Positions 12,000-25,800 of a stretch of 64,000 nt of DNA are shown piece by piece. Under the pieces are notes generated by a model. It was given only the letters and a program-made list of their open reading frames with translations, made no database searches and was not told where the DNA came from. The stretch is from Tyto alba (lineage: Eukaryota; Chordata; Aves; Strigiformes; Tytonidae). Both the position numbers and the translations under genes were made by a program. The first letter of the stretch is position 1. Every line of letters starts with the position of its first letter. The stretch lies in the NCBI RefSeq assembly GCF_018691265.1, contig NW_024881322.1:2418001-2482000 (forward strand), read 5' to 3'.

Positions 12000-13946
12000 G
12001 ACGGTTCTGCTCCCCCCACATATCTCGAGAGGGCTGGTTTGAAGCCTGGCTTCTGTTAAGCTTAATCAAGGCAGTCAGGAGGTACCTTTGAATCATTTAC
12101 TGTGATTTTAGGGTTGTCACTGCCCATGTTACATGTGCTGTTCACAGCATTATTCCCCAGTGTCTCTGGGCCCACCGTGGACCCAAGACTTTGTCTCCCA
12201 AAGCTATGTGCTAATTAGCAGGTTGTTTTTCTGATGAGGCCCACACGGTGTTGATCCGGGCTCGACTGGTGACGAGGTTAGTGAGTGCCAGCCTGCAAGC
12301 TGCCAAAGGAGGACGGTAAAATGAGCATGGCCTAATGAACATACAGCTCTTCTGCAGCCCCTGGTAGGATTTTCCGTGTGCTGAAACACAGAAGATATGT
12401 TATTTATCTTCATGTGCAGTGTTCATTACCTGTGTAAGATTGCTCATGAAGCTCTTCTAAGAGCTTTCAGAGAAGTAAATTTTGCCAGAACAATGACTCA
12501 AAGCTTTAGTCTGCTAAGAAACTTTAATGAGTGTATATTTGTTTACTGTGTTAAATTATTATTAGGTAATGGAAGAAAATAGGAAATGACTCAGACTGCA
12601 ATAAAAAGTTTTGTTTTTTTTTTTTTTCCAATCTCAGCAAATGCATTGCATAGCAGTTTGTGGTTTATAAGTAGATAAATAATGAAAGATGCTATTCCAA
12701 ATAAACCTGCTTTGTTTTGTGCTGTTTTCAAAACAATGCAGGATATGTATTGATAGGTAGAAGTAAAGGGAGAGACCTTACAGAGGTGAAACACAGGCAA
12801 GCTTTTGTGATCTCAAATTTTTTTTTTCAGCTTTTATTTTCTTCCTATGCTTTGTGGTTTGCCCCTTTCAGAGTTCTTATTTATTCTCCTTGTTTATGAG
12901 GGGACTTTCTTGGTTTGATTCCCCTGTGTTTGCTTGCAAAACATTAGTGGTAAGCAGAAACTAATTGTCTGCATTGTACAGCTCTCTTGGGATTTTGAGC
13001 TCCTCGAGGTTCACTTGGTTATATTGCTGTTTTTCTTGCCATTTTCAGAAAATTTGACTGTGATTGCAAAGGATTTGTGTAGTTGCCATAATGCATTTTG
13101 TATGACAACCAGAATATTAAGGTCCCAAAGCAATGGAAATGACTAAATGCTTGAAAAGAACAATGAGTGGCTACTTTCTGAGATGAAAGATATGAATATT
13201 ATGATAAATAACATATGCCGATGTATTAGCAATTATCTCTGACTTCAGCGTAACAGAAGACACTCAGCCTGCTTGATTTATTTTGCAATGTGTTGTGTGA
13301 ACAAATTATCTTTATCCTGATCGTATATATTAATCTACAGTATGACCTGACTAGTTGCTGTATTCTTTGTTGAAATATGTTAGGTGAATTTATTTTTCAT
13401 GAAGAAATTCTATTTATCAAAACCCTAAACATTCTAATACTTCAATTCACTGCTGAAGTCCTTCCAAGTGCAATTTTATGAATGCAGAATCAATGAAATT
13501 TCAATTTCTGTAGGCTGTTTATCAGTTCTCAGTATTTCTACCTTCTTCCTCCTGGACTTTAAAAACTTAGTTTACATCTCTCTTATTTCAGTGTAGGACC
13601 CTTCATCATGGATCTTGTTGGCCCACCTAACCTTGCTTTGCTTTGACACTTGCAATGGTAGATATAGTAAATATGGTGGTGAAAATGGTGAGGTTTTTTT
13701 GACCTTACTGTAGCTATAGAAATGTATTTAGACAAAAAAAAAAAAAAAGTAGCTCTTCCAAAATAAATTTTAATAGTGAAAGAATCTTTTTTTCCTTAGA
13801 ACAGTTAATAATTCAGAGCTTAAAGAACTCATTTAGGTTGTGGTGTCTTGGCTTCGGTCCTGTGTCAGTCTAATTTGAAGCAGGGGCTCTAAGGAGGGTC
13901 TCTTACATGCCAGGTGATTGCCCCCCCATCAAATTATTGGCTGTCT

Positions 13947-14006
13947 TGAAAGAAGCCTCTCTCATTCTCTCTCACCCAGACTGAAAGAAGCCTCTCTCAC
14001 CCAGAC
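13947..14006. repeat. Two-copy imperfect tandem duplication
   Basis: A 35-base block (13947-13981) is followed directly by a 25-base copy (13982-14006). Both begin TGAAAGAAGCCTCTCTCA and both end CTCACCCAGAC; the second lacks the 10 central bases of the first. It looks like a local slippage duplication. Confidence 0.85.
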
Positions 14007-14799
14007 CTTTCCCACCTTGTATGAATAATTGAATAATCATTGGGGCAGTGCAAGAGACTGAAGTTACAGCCTGCTAGGTATCAGGGATGTAGGGCCCTGA
14101 ACCCAGAGCTCCTGCATTCTGCCAGAGAACCCCGGAGTCCCTGGGGAACCTCGTGCTGTCAGATTTTGCTCTATGCTTTAATGTTCTTTTCTGGTTTGGG
14201 CAAAGGCAGGATAATCCACCAGCAATTCCTACCGACCCGCATTCACATCACTCCCTCAAAGAGACAATACAATGGGCTGCATAGCCACCTCTGTGTAGGT
14301 TTTCTTACTAATATTCTGCATGGTGTAAGACATACTACTTAATCCACAGAGATATCCTGTTGCACTCCTGGCTCTCAGGTTTCCTTCTTTTGTACAAAGC
14401 AAAAAATAGTTTATTCCCATCGTAAGCAATGCCTGTTGTTTATCAGTAGCTTTGATTGTCTGAGACTGCAAAAAACCCCTATCATCAAGCCCATTTTGTT
14501 TATAATTAAACCTAAGCTCATTTGGTGGTCAGGGAGTCTGAGTTTTTTGTTGTTTTCTGTTTTTTTTTTCCCTTCTTTTTCTGTACTAATTCAGTGATAA
14601 TGATAATAATGCTAATAATGAGAATTAATCTGTGCCTTCTTCACTGAAATTCACTTAACCACTGTAGAGCACAGATATGGAGGTTTCAGTAGATGAAAAG
14701 CAGAAATGCTGGAGAGGGGAAATCTGTGTTCCCATAATGAGAGGCAGGTGTCGGAGACCCAGCGCAGACTTCTTGCTATTTAGCTTGCAGTATGAGCTG
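14007..14799. other. Non-coding stretch
   Basis: No gene seen. It contains a short ATA/ATG-rich run at about 14593-14622 and T-rich DNA near 14543-14580. Confidence 0.5.
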
Positions 14800-15015
14800 T
14801 GGACCTGGGTTAAGTGGTAGCTTCACTGAAGATAATGGCAAAACTCCCGTACATTTTGCTCGTGTTTTCAGAAAAACTGGCTCTGACGTTAACGTGGACA
14901 CCATGGAGACTTTATTATTTGTGTTAGAGTAGTAATGGATTGGGCCCATGACTCCACTAGGTGCTGTACAAATCAAATGAAAAGAGCAACTCTTGCCCCA
15001 AATTAGTTGAAGAGA
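14800..15015. repeat. Probable ancient amniote interspersed-repeat remnant
   Basis: The phrases CACTGAAGATAATGGCAAAACTCCCG and GGTGCTGTACAAAT, followed by CTCTTGCCCCAAATTAG, resemble recurring words of very old interspersed repeats in amniote genomes (the CACTGAAGTCAATGG type and the GCGCTGTACAAA type). I recognise the phrases but cannot name the family or orientation. Ends are approximate. Confidence 0.35.
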
Positions 15016-15050
15016 TTCAGGTGGGAGACAGCAGCTGGTGACAGATGTGG

Positions 15051-17439
15051 GATAATACTCACCAAGCGTTAGAGGCTGGCCTTGTGCTCAGATGTTGTGG
15101 CATGTTCATGGCTGGCTGTGTATTTGGAGAGAGAGGGTTTGAATAAGCTTGAAGCTGTGCAAAGCTTAGGCAGAATTTTTCCCGCTGCTCGAGGAAATGT
15201 TTTGCCTGGAGGTTATGGCATTCTAAGAAATGAAGCTACTAGAATAGTTTAGTAGGAAGAGAAAATCCTGGATTTTTAGGCGTTGTTAACTAATGTTTTC
15301 ACACGACTGTGGCAAATTACTCGGCAAGAAGTGGAAATGTCAGTAGTTTGATGCTTGTTTACACAGCATGTTCCTGCCAACTCTGTTTCTTCCTATACAT
15401 CCATTAATAAAGAAATGCCGGTCGGAGCTGAGGACATGGTAGAGATCTTTCCTGTAAGACAAAACCTGCCGGTCTCAGCCCGTTTTGATTCCCATCTGCC
15501 AGCTCTGTCCCATAGCTGGCAAGGACACGGCTACAACCCACAGGACAAAATGGTGAAACGGGAAGGTAAAGGGGGGGTGTAAAAGAGGCACTGTCAGGTC
15601 ACAGCTACGGCCGCGCGCCGCGGTTCCCTGCACGTCGGGATGCAGGTGGGGATGGAGCGGGGGCAGCTCTGGGGGCGGCTGGGTCAGGCTGCCCTGCACC
15701 CGTTCCCTGAGCCCAGCCCAGCCCCGTCCTCCTGCCTTCACATCAGCACACCCTCATTTGTTCTTACGTTACGGAAAGGGCTATTTATTACCATCAGCTC
15801 AGGAAATGACCTAATGTGGCCTTGTAAGGCAGAATTAATTTGCAGTGACTCCAGCTGGAAGTTGGCCGTCTTTTAACTTCATAACTGAAGAACTGTCAGC
15901 TTCTTTTGAAGTTAATAGCAGTTGTGATGTTGAAATAGAAATTTTCATAGAGGAAGGCAAACTTGACTTGATTTGGATTTGCAGTATGCAGTGTTTTTCT
16001 CAGTGGAATAAAGGGAGAGGGAGAGGGGTGTTTAGCTGTAAAACAAAAAAAACATTCCTTTTGTGTTTAAAGAGAACTTTTACTATGCCGTGCCTTTTGA
16101 ATACAAACTTAGCAGTGATGTTTTGCAGTGAACGTTCAAGCTGGAAATATTTAAAATGTGAGTGACTCTTATAAGTTGTGTGTTTTTTCACAGCAGGGAC
16201 CACACACTGCAAATAAATGCAAGCCTACGTTGGCTCTACCACATCTCACCCTGGGATGCAATTTTCTGCAAAGGTGTATGAAGCCCTGTTTTAATTAGTT
16301 TTTCCCTAACGATCAGAGGAACAGCTCAGCTGTAGGATGAATAAAGGATTTATTGCTCTAGATGCAGAGATTGTTTATTATTATTTTTCCTCTTTAAGTT
16401 ATGTAAACTTAAACAAATTGGTCATTTTGGATTATCAGCAATCAGATCGCGTGTATGAATGTGAGTGTGTAAAATGTAGCTGTTTCTAATTTAAACTAGA
16501 GTTTATTACTGCCACTGGATCTGCTTCATTGCTGCTAATGAGGTTTTAGGGATCCTCATAATGTAACAGCCTGAATAACCTTTTGTTAAAATAAGGCCAC
16601 CCAAAGTACGTGAAGTGGTGGATACTGTTCACATTAATGGGTTAGTGCATTTAGTTCCCGTGAAGGGACTGGATGATAGCCTTCCCAACTGAAGAGCACT
16701 CACTCCCAGCACACCTAAGAACAGGACGAAAACCCTCCTACTCCTACGATACTGGCTTTAATCATAATCCCACTCATTATTAGCCAAAATGTATTAACAT
16801 CTGATAGTTGTTAGGCACGGTGAAAGGTGTCGGTGGTTTCCGCTCGGCTCAGGTTGGACAGCTGTCCACATCAGAGAAGACCTCCATCGCAGGGAGCGCG
16901 AGCACACGGGCTCACGAGGATGAAAGCCCAGGGAAAGTGGAGTTGCCCTGCTGCCACTGCCAGGAGAGGTTTCCTTCAAATGGCATTATCAAAGCAGACT
17001 CGAAGAAGGAAGAGTTACAGTGCAGTTAAGGAAGAACAGAGTATTTCAAATTTTAGCCAAGGTTTTATGAGCTCTTGACTGCACGTGCATCTGATACACA
17101 GCATAGACAGGTGAATAGTCTATTTGTACTTATGTCAGCGTTAGCTTTATATTAATCCATCTCTCACAGGTCATTTTCTTCCATTCCAATTCATCAAGCA
17201 ACCTTAAACGAATGCCATTTGACTTCTGTAAAGTAGTCAAAGACGTTTTTCCTTCCTTTCCTCAGGTGATGGATCGTTTATTACAAGATGACTCCAAACC
17301 CCTTTCTGTGTTGATTTTAATCCCAGCCCACTGAGTAGTGATCAGAACATGTTTATACCCAGTAGCCCAAAGTTATCAACCCAAGGGTCTGGCTCATCAG
17401 CAATTTTCATATACACAGTTTTGTAAAGAATGTCATAGC
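15051..17439. other. Non-coding stretch
   Basis: I see no gene. A small CpG-rich spot at about 15600-15740 (GGCCGCGCGCCGCGG at its left end) stands out from AT-rich surroundings. The part at 16260-16580 is AT-rich with homeodomain-type TAAT words and no visible repeat, so it is a weak candidate for a conserved element. Confidence 0.5.
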
Positions 17440-17560
17440 TCTGGGATCAGAATGGGTGAGGATACGTGATAAATCATGCCCGTGATGGATACAAATCAGC
17501 CTGGCTCCATCAAAGTGAATGGAGATTTGAGGTTTTACACTAGTTCTCTGTTATATGGGC
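17440..17560. repeat. Probable ancient amniote interspersed-repeat remnant
   Basis: The block with GGCTCCATCAAAGTGAATGG followed by TTTGAGGTTTTACACTAG resembles the old repeat phrase 'GGCTCCATTGAAGTCAATGG ... TTTACAC'. The family is not determined and the match is from memory of the phrase only. Confidence 0.4.
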
Positions 17561-19539
17561 CCTAATTTTTGGGAACTTTATTTTTCTGTTGGAACTTAGT
17601 TTTCTGTAGCATTCAAAAGACATATGGAAATGGAAAGGTCTTTTCAAGGTGCTATGTTGCTAATCTCATTTCTGGTTGACTTAAAATGTAAAGATAAGAA
17701 GTTAGCATGTATTCACAAACAGAGTTAATATAAATATCTAAGCATAGATATTATTACAACTTTTATTACAACTTGATAGAAAGGATCTCACAGTACTTAC
17801 TATCCCTTCCAATCTGTAAGATTGGAAAAAGTATTTGAATATTTTGGTCGAATTCTAATTCAAGAAACCTGTTATAATCCCTCTGCTGTTTTCCTTAGGT
17901 AAAGTGTCACTCACTTCTTACCCAGACTTACTGTTTGATGTTGCTGGGCACTGTAAATCAGCCGGTTCGTTTTTCCTCCAAGGTGGTTCTGTTTCAGTCA
18001 CAAGTGAAAAAGACAAATAATCTGCACTTAGTTTTATAAAAAACAGAACCTGTGGGTGGGGGAAAAAACCAACAAAAAAAAAGTTTTTTTGATAATTAAC
18101 TCCATATCATTAACTTGATTAAGTTTGCTATTCTAACTGTTGTTGCAAATCCTTGGAACTATTGTTCTTATCAGATATGATAAATATACTTTAGTATTGT
18201 AAATAGAAGCTATGTAACAGTGGTTTGTTTCTTAACATTGACTTTTGCTCTGTACATTTATAGTTCACTGTTTTAGCTGCTTATCTAGCCTCTGCTTTGT
18301 TGCAATTGTTTATAACTCTACGGTACCCCTTCCCCGTTTCATCGGAAAATAATCTCATGCAAATGTAAAACACTTCTACAGTTTAAAATAAATTTAAAAA
18401 TTAAAACGTCATTAGAAGGCAAAAAAGGTATTAATGCAGATATAGCTCTACAGCTTCAAATGTTTTTGATATTCTGACATACATTATTGGAGATGTTCTA
18501 CCTTTTCTTTGGCTTCCAACTCCTCTTTCTTGTGCAAGCTTCAAAAGATACATTTTTCATCACGTTGCATAAATTTCCCAGCGAGACCAGATGCACAGAA
18601 AATTTCACTGTTATTAACTAGCTGTGGAAAGACTCCAAATACGGCGCTGTTGCGAAATTTAAAGAAGGAAAAATACTGGAATGTCTAAAATGTAAACTTG
18701 TGCCTTGTTCCAAATGGCAGACCGCTTGGAATCCCCGGGGGAAAACCCCAGTGGTGCTGTGATAGCTGGTGGGTGTCCCAGCGGGGGTAGCTGCTTTGCT
18801 GGTTTGCTGTGGGTGTCTCAGTGGGGCAGCAAAGCGCCCGGCGTTAGGGCCACCAAGGGCTGCTCAGGGCAGTGGGAGACTCGCCACCCTTTTCAGCCGA
18901 ATCGAGACCCTGACGCAGGTTTGGCATGTGCCCGTTGCTGTCTCTCAGAAGACTTTTCCCACCCAGTGATCGCTTCAGGGAGAATCGCCGAATTTACTGA
19001 TCTTCATGAGACGAAAATGTACAGGTTTGACAATAGTAACGTTATTTGTGTAGTTTGGGTGGTAGTAATTCAACTTGCCATTCTGGTCAGATAACAGAGT
19101 TCATGTCAGGATCTTCAAGGAGAGAATAGAGGAACCAAATGCCACTAATCTACTGGTCACTGCTTTAACAACATGTGGTACAGGACCGGCTGTGGGTATT
19201 CAGGAATATGAAAAGCTTTCACTTCCCACATTAAGCAAATGTGGAAGATTCAGACATACCTGCCAGCTCCTTTCTTGGATTGAGCAGAACCCCGGAAAGA
19301 GCATGCAAATGAGAAAGTTGTTTCTTTGTGAGCAGACCTTTGAAATCTTCCTTCTTTACCCCCTTTAAAGTGTAATTTGATTTTGCCCTTCCATTAAGTA
19401 AGCGGCCAGATGAGTATTCAAAGCCTTGTGATTCCCATTTATCAAGTAAAATTAAATGTTTCTGACCAGGTTTATGAACTAGGTATGTTTTAATCAAATT
19501 TAATAACATTTTCAATGAGATAGTAAGTGCATTGGGCAT
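17561..19539. other. Non-coding stretch
   Basis: No gene seen. A GC-richer spot at about 18715-18860 contains two imperfect copies of GTGGGTGTCCCAGCGGGG (starting at 18769 and 18809, 40 bases apart). Frames open across it have no recognisable domain. Confidence 0.5.
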
Positions 19540-19800
19540 TTTTCTTATTGGTCCAGTGGAGGTAGAAGAGGCATTTACATCCTTTGAACATGAAAAGCAC
19601 TTGGTGTCAGTCCCTGTTTGTTATTGTGGAACATGACAGTTATCTGAAGAAAACCAGCAGGATTTAATCTGACAGCCCAGTAAGGGAAGAGTGCCACCAA
19701 TCTAATTATCCAGTAATCTAGTCAGAATGGGAGTAATTCTAGGCCTTTCTCAGTCAGTTAATCACATTTCCCATGCATTAGCAACTGCGCATGCAGAGCT
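19540..19800. promoter_or_regulatory. Weak candidate cis-regulatory element (homeodomain words)
   Basis: This is a repeat-free stretch with TAATTA at 19703-19708 and other TAAT/ATTA-type words clustered nearby (19715, 19755), set among balanced composition. That is compatible with a homeodomain-bound conserved non-coding element. The assignment is inference; such short words also occur by chance in AT-rich DNA. Confidence 0.2.
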
Positions 19801-22800
19801 TTTAGGGATGAGCTCTTAGCACAGTGTAGCCCACAGTAGATACAAGAGGAGCATCGTGTCATTGGCTTTGTTTGTTGTCAGTTTGTTTTTTCTAAATTAT
19901 GATAAAGTGTTTCTGTTCAGATTTGTTTTCAGTCTTTGAGATAACCCTCTGTTGATAATTTCTCAGTTCAGCATCAGTCATTAACTAGAAAAGACACTTT
20001 TTAAGTTTGGATGTCCTGAGATGGAGGAATGAGGTATCATCCTCTGCTATTGATAATATTGTCAAAAATTGTCCTTTCTCCATCCTTTTTTCTTCTTGCT
20101 AATGCCCTATGGTAAACTAAGTGGCATAATGAACCAAAAAAAAAAAAAAAAAAAAAAAAGAAAACAAAACCCCTTAGTGTTTAGCAAAGATTGTCAAGTT
20201 ATCTTCAGGCCAGGTGTCAAACAACATGAGATATCTGTAGTATAAAAAGTGGGTTGGGGGGGATTATTCAGGGAGAGAAATTAATTTCGTTTGTGACAAA
20301 AGTTCAGAGGTTTGGGTTTTCTGCTTTTGTTGTTTTTTATTTAACAGTGCTTAAGGCTTGATTCAACTATTTGCTAGTTGCATGACAGGGCACATTTATC
20401 CTGCTTGTCATTTCTCCCCCCCACATTTTATTGTCAAGCCAGGGGAGAAATTATTTCATAACTCTGTCCTCAGAGGTATAACTTGCCATCCAGAAATATC
20501 TACTTTGGACTGTAAGTAGTTGGGGCGAAAAATGCTGATCCCTGAATCTTTCACCATTTTCTGCTAGGGCAGCAGACCTTGTGCTGTCATATATTTATTT
20601 CTGCAGTCCAACCCACTGTTCTCATAAGTGGGCAAGATATGTCTTACTCTTATTTTAGTGGAAGAAGAAAGATAAATTCTAAGTGTGCGCCTTTCCTACA
20701 CTTGGCATTTGAAAGAGGATTCTTGGGGGCAGCCAGAAAATATTTAAGTGCTTGCTTCTCAGCTTTCCCTATGACAGCAAAGGGTTTGAACTCCCTGAAA
20801 GTTTAGATATCATCGAGCACCCTGCGGCTTGGTTAAGTCCCTGCAGGACTGCAAGGATTTGCCTCTGGACAGCATCACAGTACATGAACAAGATACCCAT
20901 ACATGAAGCAGAGATAAATTGAAATTAGAATAATAAAAGAAAAGAAAGTAAAGAAAAATGCACGGCCAGATCCCTTCTCTAAGCCTTGCTTAACTGGAAG
21001 AGCACTAATGCACCTGACTTGCCTGAAAGACCTCTCATCCGCAAGCCAGGCCAGAACAGCAACTCTGCCTGGAAAGCCAGGAATGGGGTTTTCTCCTGTC
21101 TCTAGAAAAGACCTGATTAATAAAATACTTGAAGTTTGGTGGTCTTCCCGTTCACCTTTGAATTGGGTCTTGGCGCTGTCCTGAAGCTCCCTGTCTCTCC
21201 CTCCTACAGTGACATAAGAAGAACTCTTTGGATCCAGATATTGCAGTTCAATTTGATTTCTGCTTTATCTGAATTCCTTTCATCTTTCTCATCTTGTTTG
21301 GATTAAAGAGATTGAACTGAGCAAAGACCATTTCTGCAGCAGCAGTCCATACAGACTGGTTATGCATTTTTTCAGCTTTCTTGTTACTTGTGTAACTCTG
21401 GATGTTGTCACTGACAGCAGGAGCTGATTTAAATGGAAGAGCTGGTTGTTTTCCATTCCTGTTTGACAGGGAGGTGGTGGAGGTCGGAAACAGAAGAGCT
21501 GGCATCTGTGATGTGGATTTTTCAGAAGGACAAATGGCTCCAATTAAAAATAACAATAATTCCTTAAAAAGAGATACCAATGTCTCCTTTGAAACACTAG
21601 TGACTAAAAAGTCAACAAGGAGGAATTACGTGCCAAAAGGGAGAATGGGAAGAAATAACCCTGCGAGATGAATTGAGCTAAAATTCATGCCAAGGTTGGC
21701 ATTTCACTTGCAAATGAGTACCAGATCTGAGCTGATGGTCAAAAATACATTTGCAGAGTTTGAAAACAAAGTATGTAAGAGCCTGCTTTGCAAAAGCATC
21801 CGTCCTTTTTTTAATTTTAACTTAGTGGAAACAGCAATTAAACAGCATTTCTAAGAACTGGAGGTGCTACCATTACGTACATACTCTTGTAGAGTCATGT
21901 AAGCGGTTTTTAATACGTCCAAAGTAGTTACATTTTTATAATGAGTAGCACCGAACAGCAGTATATTTAATTTGCAAATATGGTTCTTGTAAACACTGTT
22001 TTATATTCAGGAGCTCCAGGTCTTCCCTTTCTAGTTTAATTTTTTTCCTGGTCAGAAGTCATCTGTAACATTTGGGAATATGAGTGATATTCTTCTTCTG
22101 AAGTTCCTCAGGAATCCTCTTTCATTGTTATTCTTTAACAAAGTGCAAATAAATTAAATTTTTGCTCTTGGATATGCTACCTATGTGCACAGTTTACTTA
22201 TCTGATTGACTTGAGACCATGAAACCAGCGTATTGAAAGAAACAGAATTTGTTATTGCTTTTAGAGATTTGTGCTTTGTTTTAAGTATTCCCTACGTGGA
22301 TGAATAAGGTACATATGCTTTGCTCAGATTTTTTCTTAAAAGAACTTTTGTAAGTAAAATAACTTCAATCTGCAGATAGGGGCCTGTGTAATCAACCTCA
22401 TTAAGTAGAAAAAAAACATCTTCAAACTTCAACTCCAAAAGAGATAGAAGTGAAAGGCTTCCTTGTCTTTTGAGGTCCGTTTTAATTGCTTATTTAAACT
22501 GTGATTAATGAGTGAGATGTTGAGACTCAGAGCATCAGTTTTAGAGCTCCTGCTTAACAGCACAGCAACAATGCATAGGCATGTGCAAATCTGAAGGTCC
22601 TTTCGCTGCTTTATACCTTGGGTCTTACGTTTCTTCAGTGATGTTGAGATGTTTGTCAGCAGACACTTTGATTTCAGTGTTCAAATTAATATCTGCTGAA
22701 TGAGCAGTGCTTTGCAGAAGTTGATCTTTGTGTCTTGTTCATTCCCAACAAGAGGGTCTGCTGCTGTCTAAGGAATTTCCCAGTGACAAGAAGGGCTTTG

Positions 22801-25800
22801 TGGAAGGAGTAAAGGGAAAAAAAGACCTTAACTGACGTAAGGGAATTATCAGTCTGCCTTTCTGTACAAGGAAATAACTAAGGACTTTGAACTCTGGAAA
22901 ATGAAAATGGGGTTATCATCTCAAATCTTGATGTAATATATAGGGTGTTCCATTTTTATCCAATTTTTGACTTATTTGTTTCGCTTTGTTTTTTCATATT
23001 AATAATCTGTGGTCAAATTCCTGACTGATTTTATCCATGTAATCACTATGCTCTTTCAATCTGCTTTCCCCTATCAAGTGGAAATACTTTGGGTTGGAAC
23101 TATGACATTTCTTTTTAACCAGACCACGAATTCCAGCCTCATTTATTAGTTTAGTTTTGGTCAGACTCGCTCAATCCTACTGCCAGACCATAAATACCAA
23201 TGCTACCAATAGTATTGCTCCGCGTGAAAATATTCACTTTCCCATTTTCTTCTTCAGGATCAGCAGCTGACCACTGAAGTGGTACAGCATGATCAGGCGA
23301 TGTTGAGAGACAAAAGGGTTTGTGGTCTGTATAGTATTTCTAAGACCACAGGAGGAGAAAGAATCCCAAAGAACTTAAATCACTCAGTCGAGGCCATTAT
23401 GTCAGGCCTTGGCATTATAACCCGTCTTTTGGCTTCCAGAGTAACACTCAGGTGCCCCACCAGTCACAGGCTTACACTTTTGCTACATCAACCCTTTAGC
23501 TTTTAGTGTCCTGAGAGATGCTGTATATTAAAGTGTTTATTCCACAGAGCTTTTCAACACAACACTGAAGCTACCCCAGAAAGCCTCGGAGATTAGCTCT
23601 GAGGAGGAGGTCTTATGCCCATCTCCAGAGCCGAAGCTGGAAATGTTCCGAAGGGTTATTTTTCTTGGTTTTTCTTTTTGTTCTGTGTGTGGGTTTATTT
23701 TTACTAGAGCTCTACCTAACAGGATGTTAAATCATTGATTCAAAATGTTTAAAGAAAAATATTGAAGCAAAAGAAAATACTACAGTAGGCAAACCTAAAA
23801 GGTCAGCACATACCACAGAAAATGCTGTGAATATTGGAAATATGTGGCAAAGTCAAACTTATGCAATGGATGGAAAGAATGACCTTTTAAGGGTGCCTTT
23901 CCTCTGCACTCCGTGTTCTCCTTTTGACATCTGCCGCCTTGTCTTCAGACTGTCCCTTGCCTATGGCTTCCTCTGATTCTTATGTTATTTTTCATTTGTT
24001 TAAAAGGACTTAGATTTGTTTCCTTCCCATTTCATAATATGTTTTCGTTAACCATTACTCCATTTATTTTTGCTTTTTATCCCATCATCTTTTCCAATTT
24101 TTAACAAGTAGATTTCTCCCTGTTTCTAAGTTTTCCATATCTGTGATAAACTTTGTTCCTTCCATTTGTTTCACTCTACCACCTATAAGCATGCTTTTTT
24201 CTTTTTTTATTGTCCTATCTTAACCCATTTTAAATCTAGTATGAAGGTCGTGCTTGTATTAAAATGCAAATAATGAAAATTTATTAAGTTGAGAGATTGA
24301 GAAAATGAATTGGCAACTAAACCTTCCAAAGGTGAATGAACAAAGAGCTGAGAATTTAGATAGTCAGGACTTGTAGGCTGCTAGAAAGTGACTTTGCTAA
24401 ATGCACCTGTCTGTGCAGTCCTCTTTTATAAGCCCAGATATTTTAGTCTGTCGGTTTTCCATTGGTTATCTACTATTGCGTTATTTTAAATGTGTAAAAT
24501 ATGTGGAGTGCAAAGCTGCCATGTTTGTGAGGCAAAATACTTTATCCTGATCAAAAACTCTGTAAAAGAAGTCGGGAGGTCAGTTTAAAGAACCTGAATC
24601 TCTCCACGATGTGAAATCCTTGACTTCAAAACTTGACAAAAGAACAGGCCTCAGTAAAAATGTAATGATGCAAAAATGCCTATCTGTTGGCCTTTTTGTG
24701 ATTAATAGAATAACAGATTTAGAAGATAGACATAAATATTTTTTTTCTTAAGTGTAATATATTCTTTATTCTCCTAATGTGAATCATTCAAATACATTAA
24801 ACATTTAAATAATACAAACTGAATTATTAATAGCAGTAATTGTCACCCCAGGTTACCTATATTACGTAAATACTATTTTTAATACAAATTGAGGTGGAAT
24901 AACAATGTTGCTCAGTCTGTATTTTGGGGGAAATGGTGGTTATGTTAGCCAAGGCTTTCTGGCAACTCCCTGGGAACTAAGAACCAAAGCTCACGTCGCA
25001 CCCTTTTGGCAGACACGCTTAAGGTGGGGAAGGGTTCAGGCCCTTGCTGGCAAGTGCCCCCTTGGCTCTCCTGCCTTCTCGCCTTCCTCTCACGGAGCTC
25101 CTTCACCAGCTTGCAAGAAACTGATGTGATAAGCTGAAGCCTGATTTTCCCAAGGGACGGTAATAATAATGTAGCTTGGGAAGAAGGGAGATGGAAGCCA
25201 CGTTGACCCTTGAGACTGTCCTGAAGACGTCAGTGGTCAAAATAAATGGAGCGTTTCCTATTAAGGATTAAGTATTGTAAATGTGATGAAAGACTAGACT
25301 AGGGTCATAAAGGCAAACAATGACTCTTACCTGACTTAACCATCCTTATTTCACAAGGCAGTTGCCTGTGCTGCTCTTTGAGCTCCCAGGACATATGAAA
25401 CTCCTGGTATTACCTGGTGAATCCCAACAAGAGAGGAAGGTGTGGGTTGTTCCTGTGGTTCTTCAGCCATTTACGCATCTAGAAGTCCCCAGCAGGCTGA
25501 TGAAATGTCAGAGATCTTTGGGCATCTGTGAATTAAAAAAAAAACAAAAAAACAAAAAAACAAAAACAAAAACAAAACAAAAACAATCAAACAAACAAAA
25601 AAAACCCAACCCAAACCAAAAACGAAAGGAAGAAAGAAAGGTCCAGGGTTCAGAAGTCCCTAAGAGACCTTTCTGCTCATTTGGCCTCTTGCATGTGGCA
25701 GCCTCAGGGATCTGCTTTGATCCCTTATTACTCATCACAAGAGAGCTGGTGCACTGCAACCCTGAAGAGATTCACGGGAGCAGGCAGTTCCCTTCATCTC

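Larger units (their letters stand above)
9666..13946. other. Non-coding stretch, homopolymer tracts only
   Basis: I see no gene. Notable low-complexity pieces are two long C tracts (11081-11104, with one A; and 11982-11999, pure), a short TG run near 10851-10860, and A or T runs near 10333-10346, 12612-12627 and 13733-13748. Confidence 0.55.

Noticed and set aside
18769..18850. Two-copy 40-base imperfect repeat as a possible minisatellite
   Set aside because: Only two copies with several differences; too little to call a satellite.
23230..23510. TTCTTCTTCAG acceptor-like string followed by an open stretch
   Set aside because: The following frame has no domain and there is no matching donor at a sensible distance.
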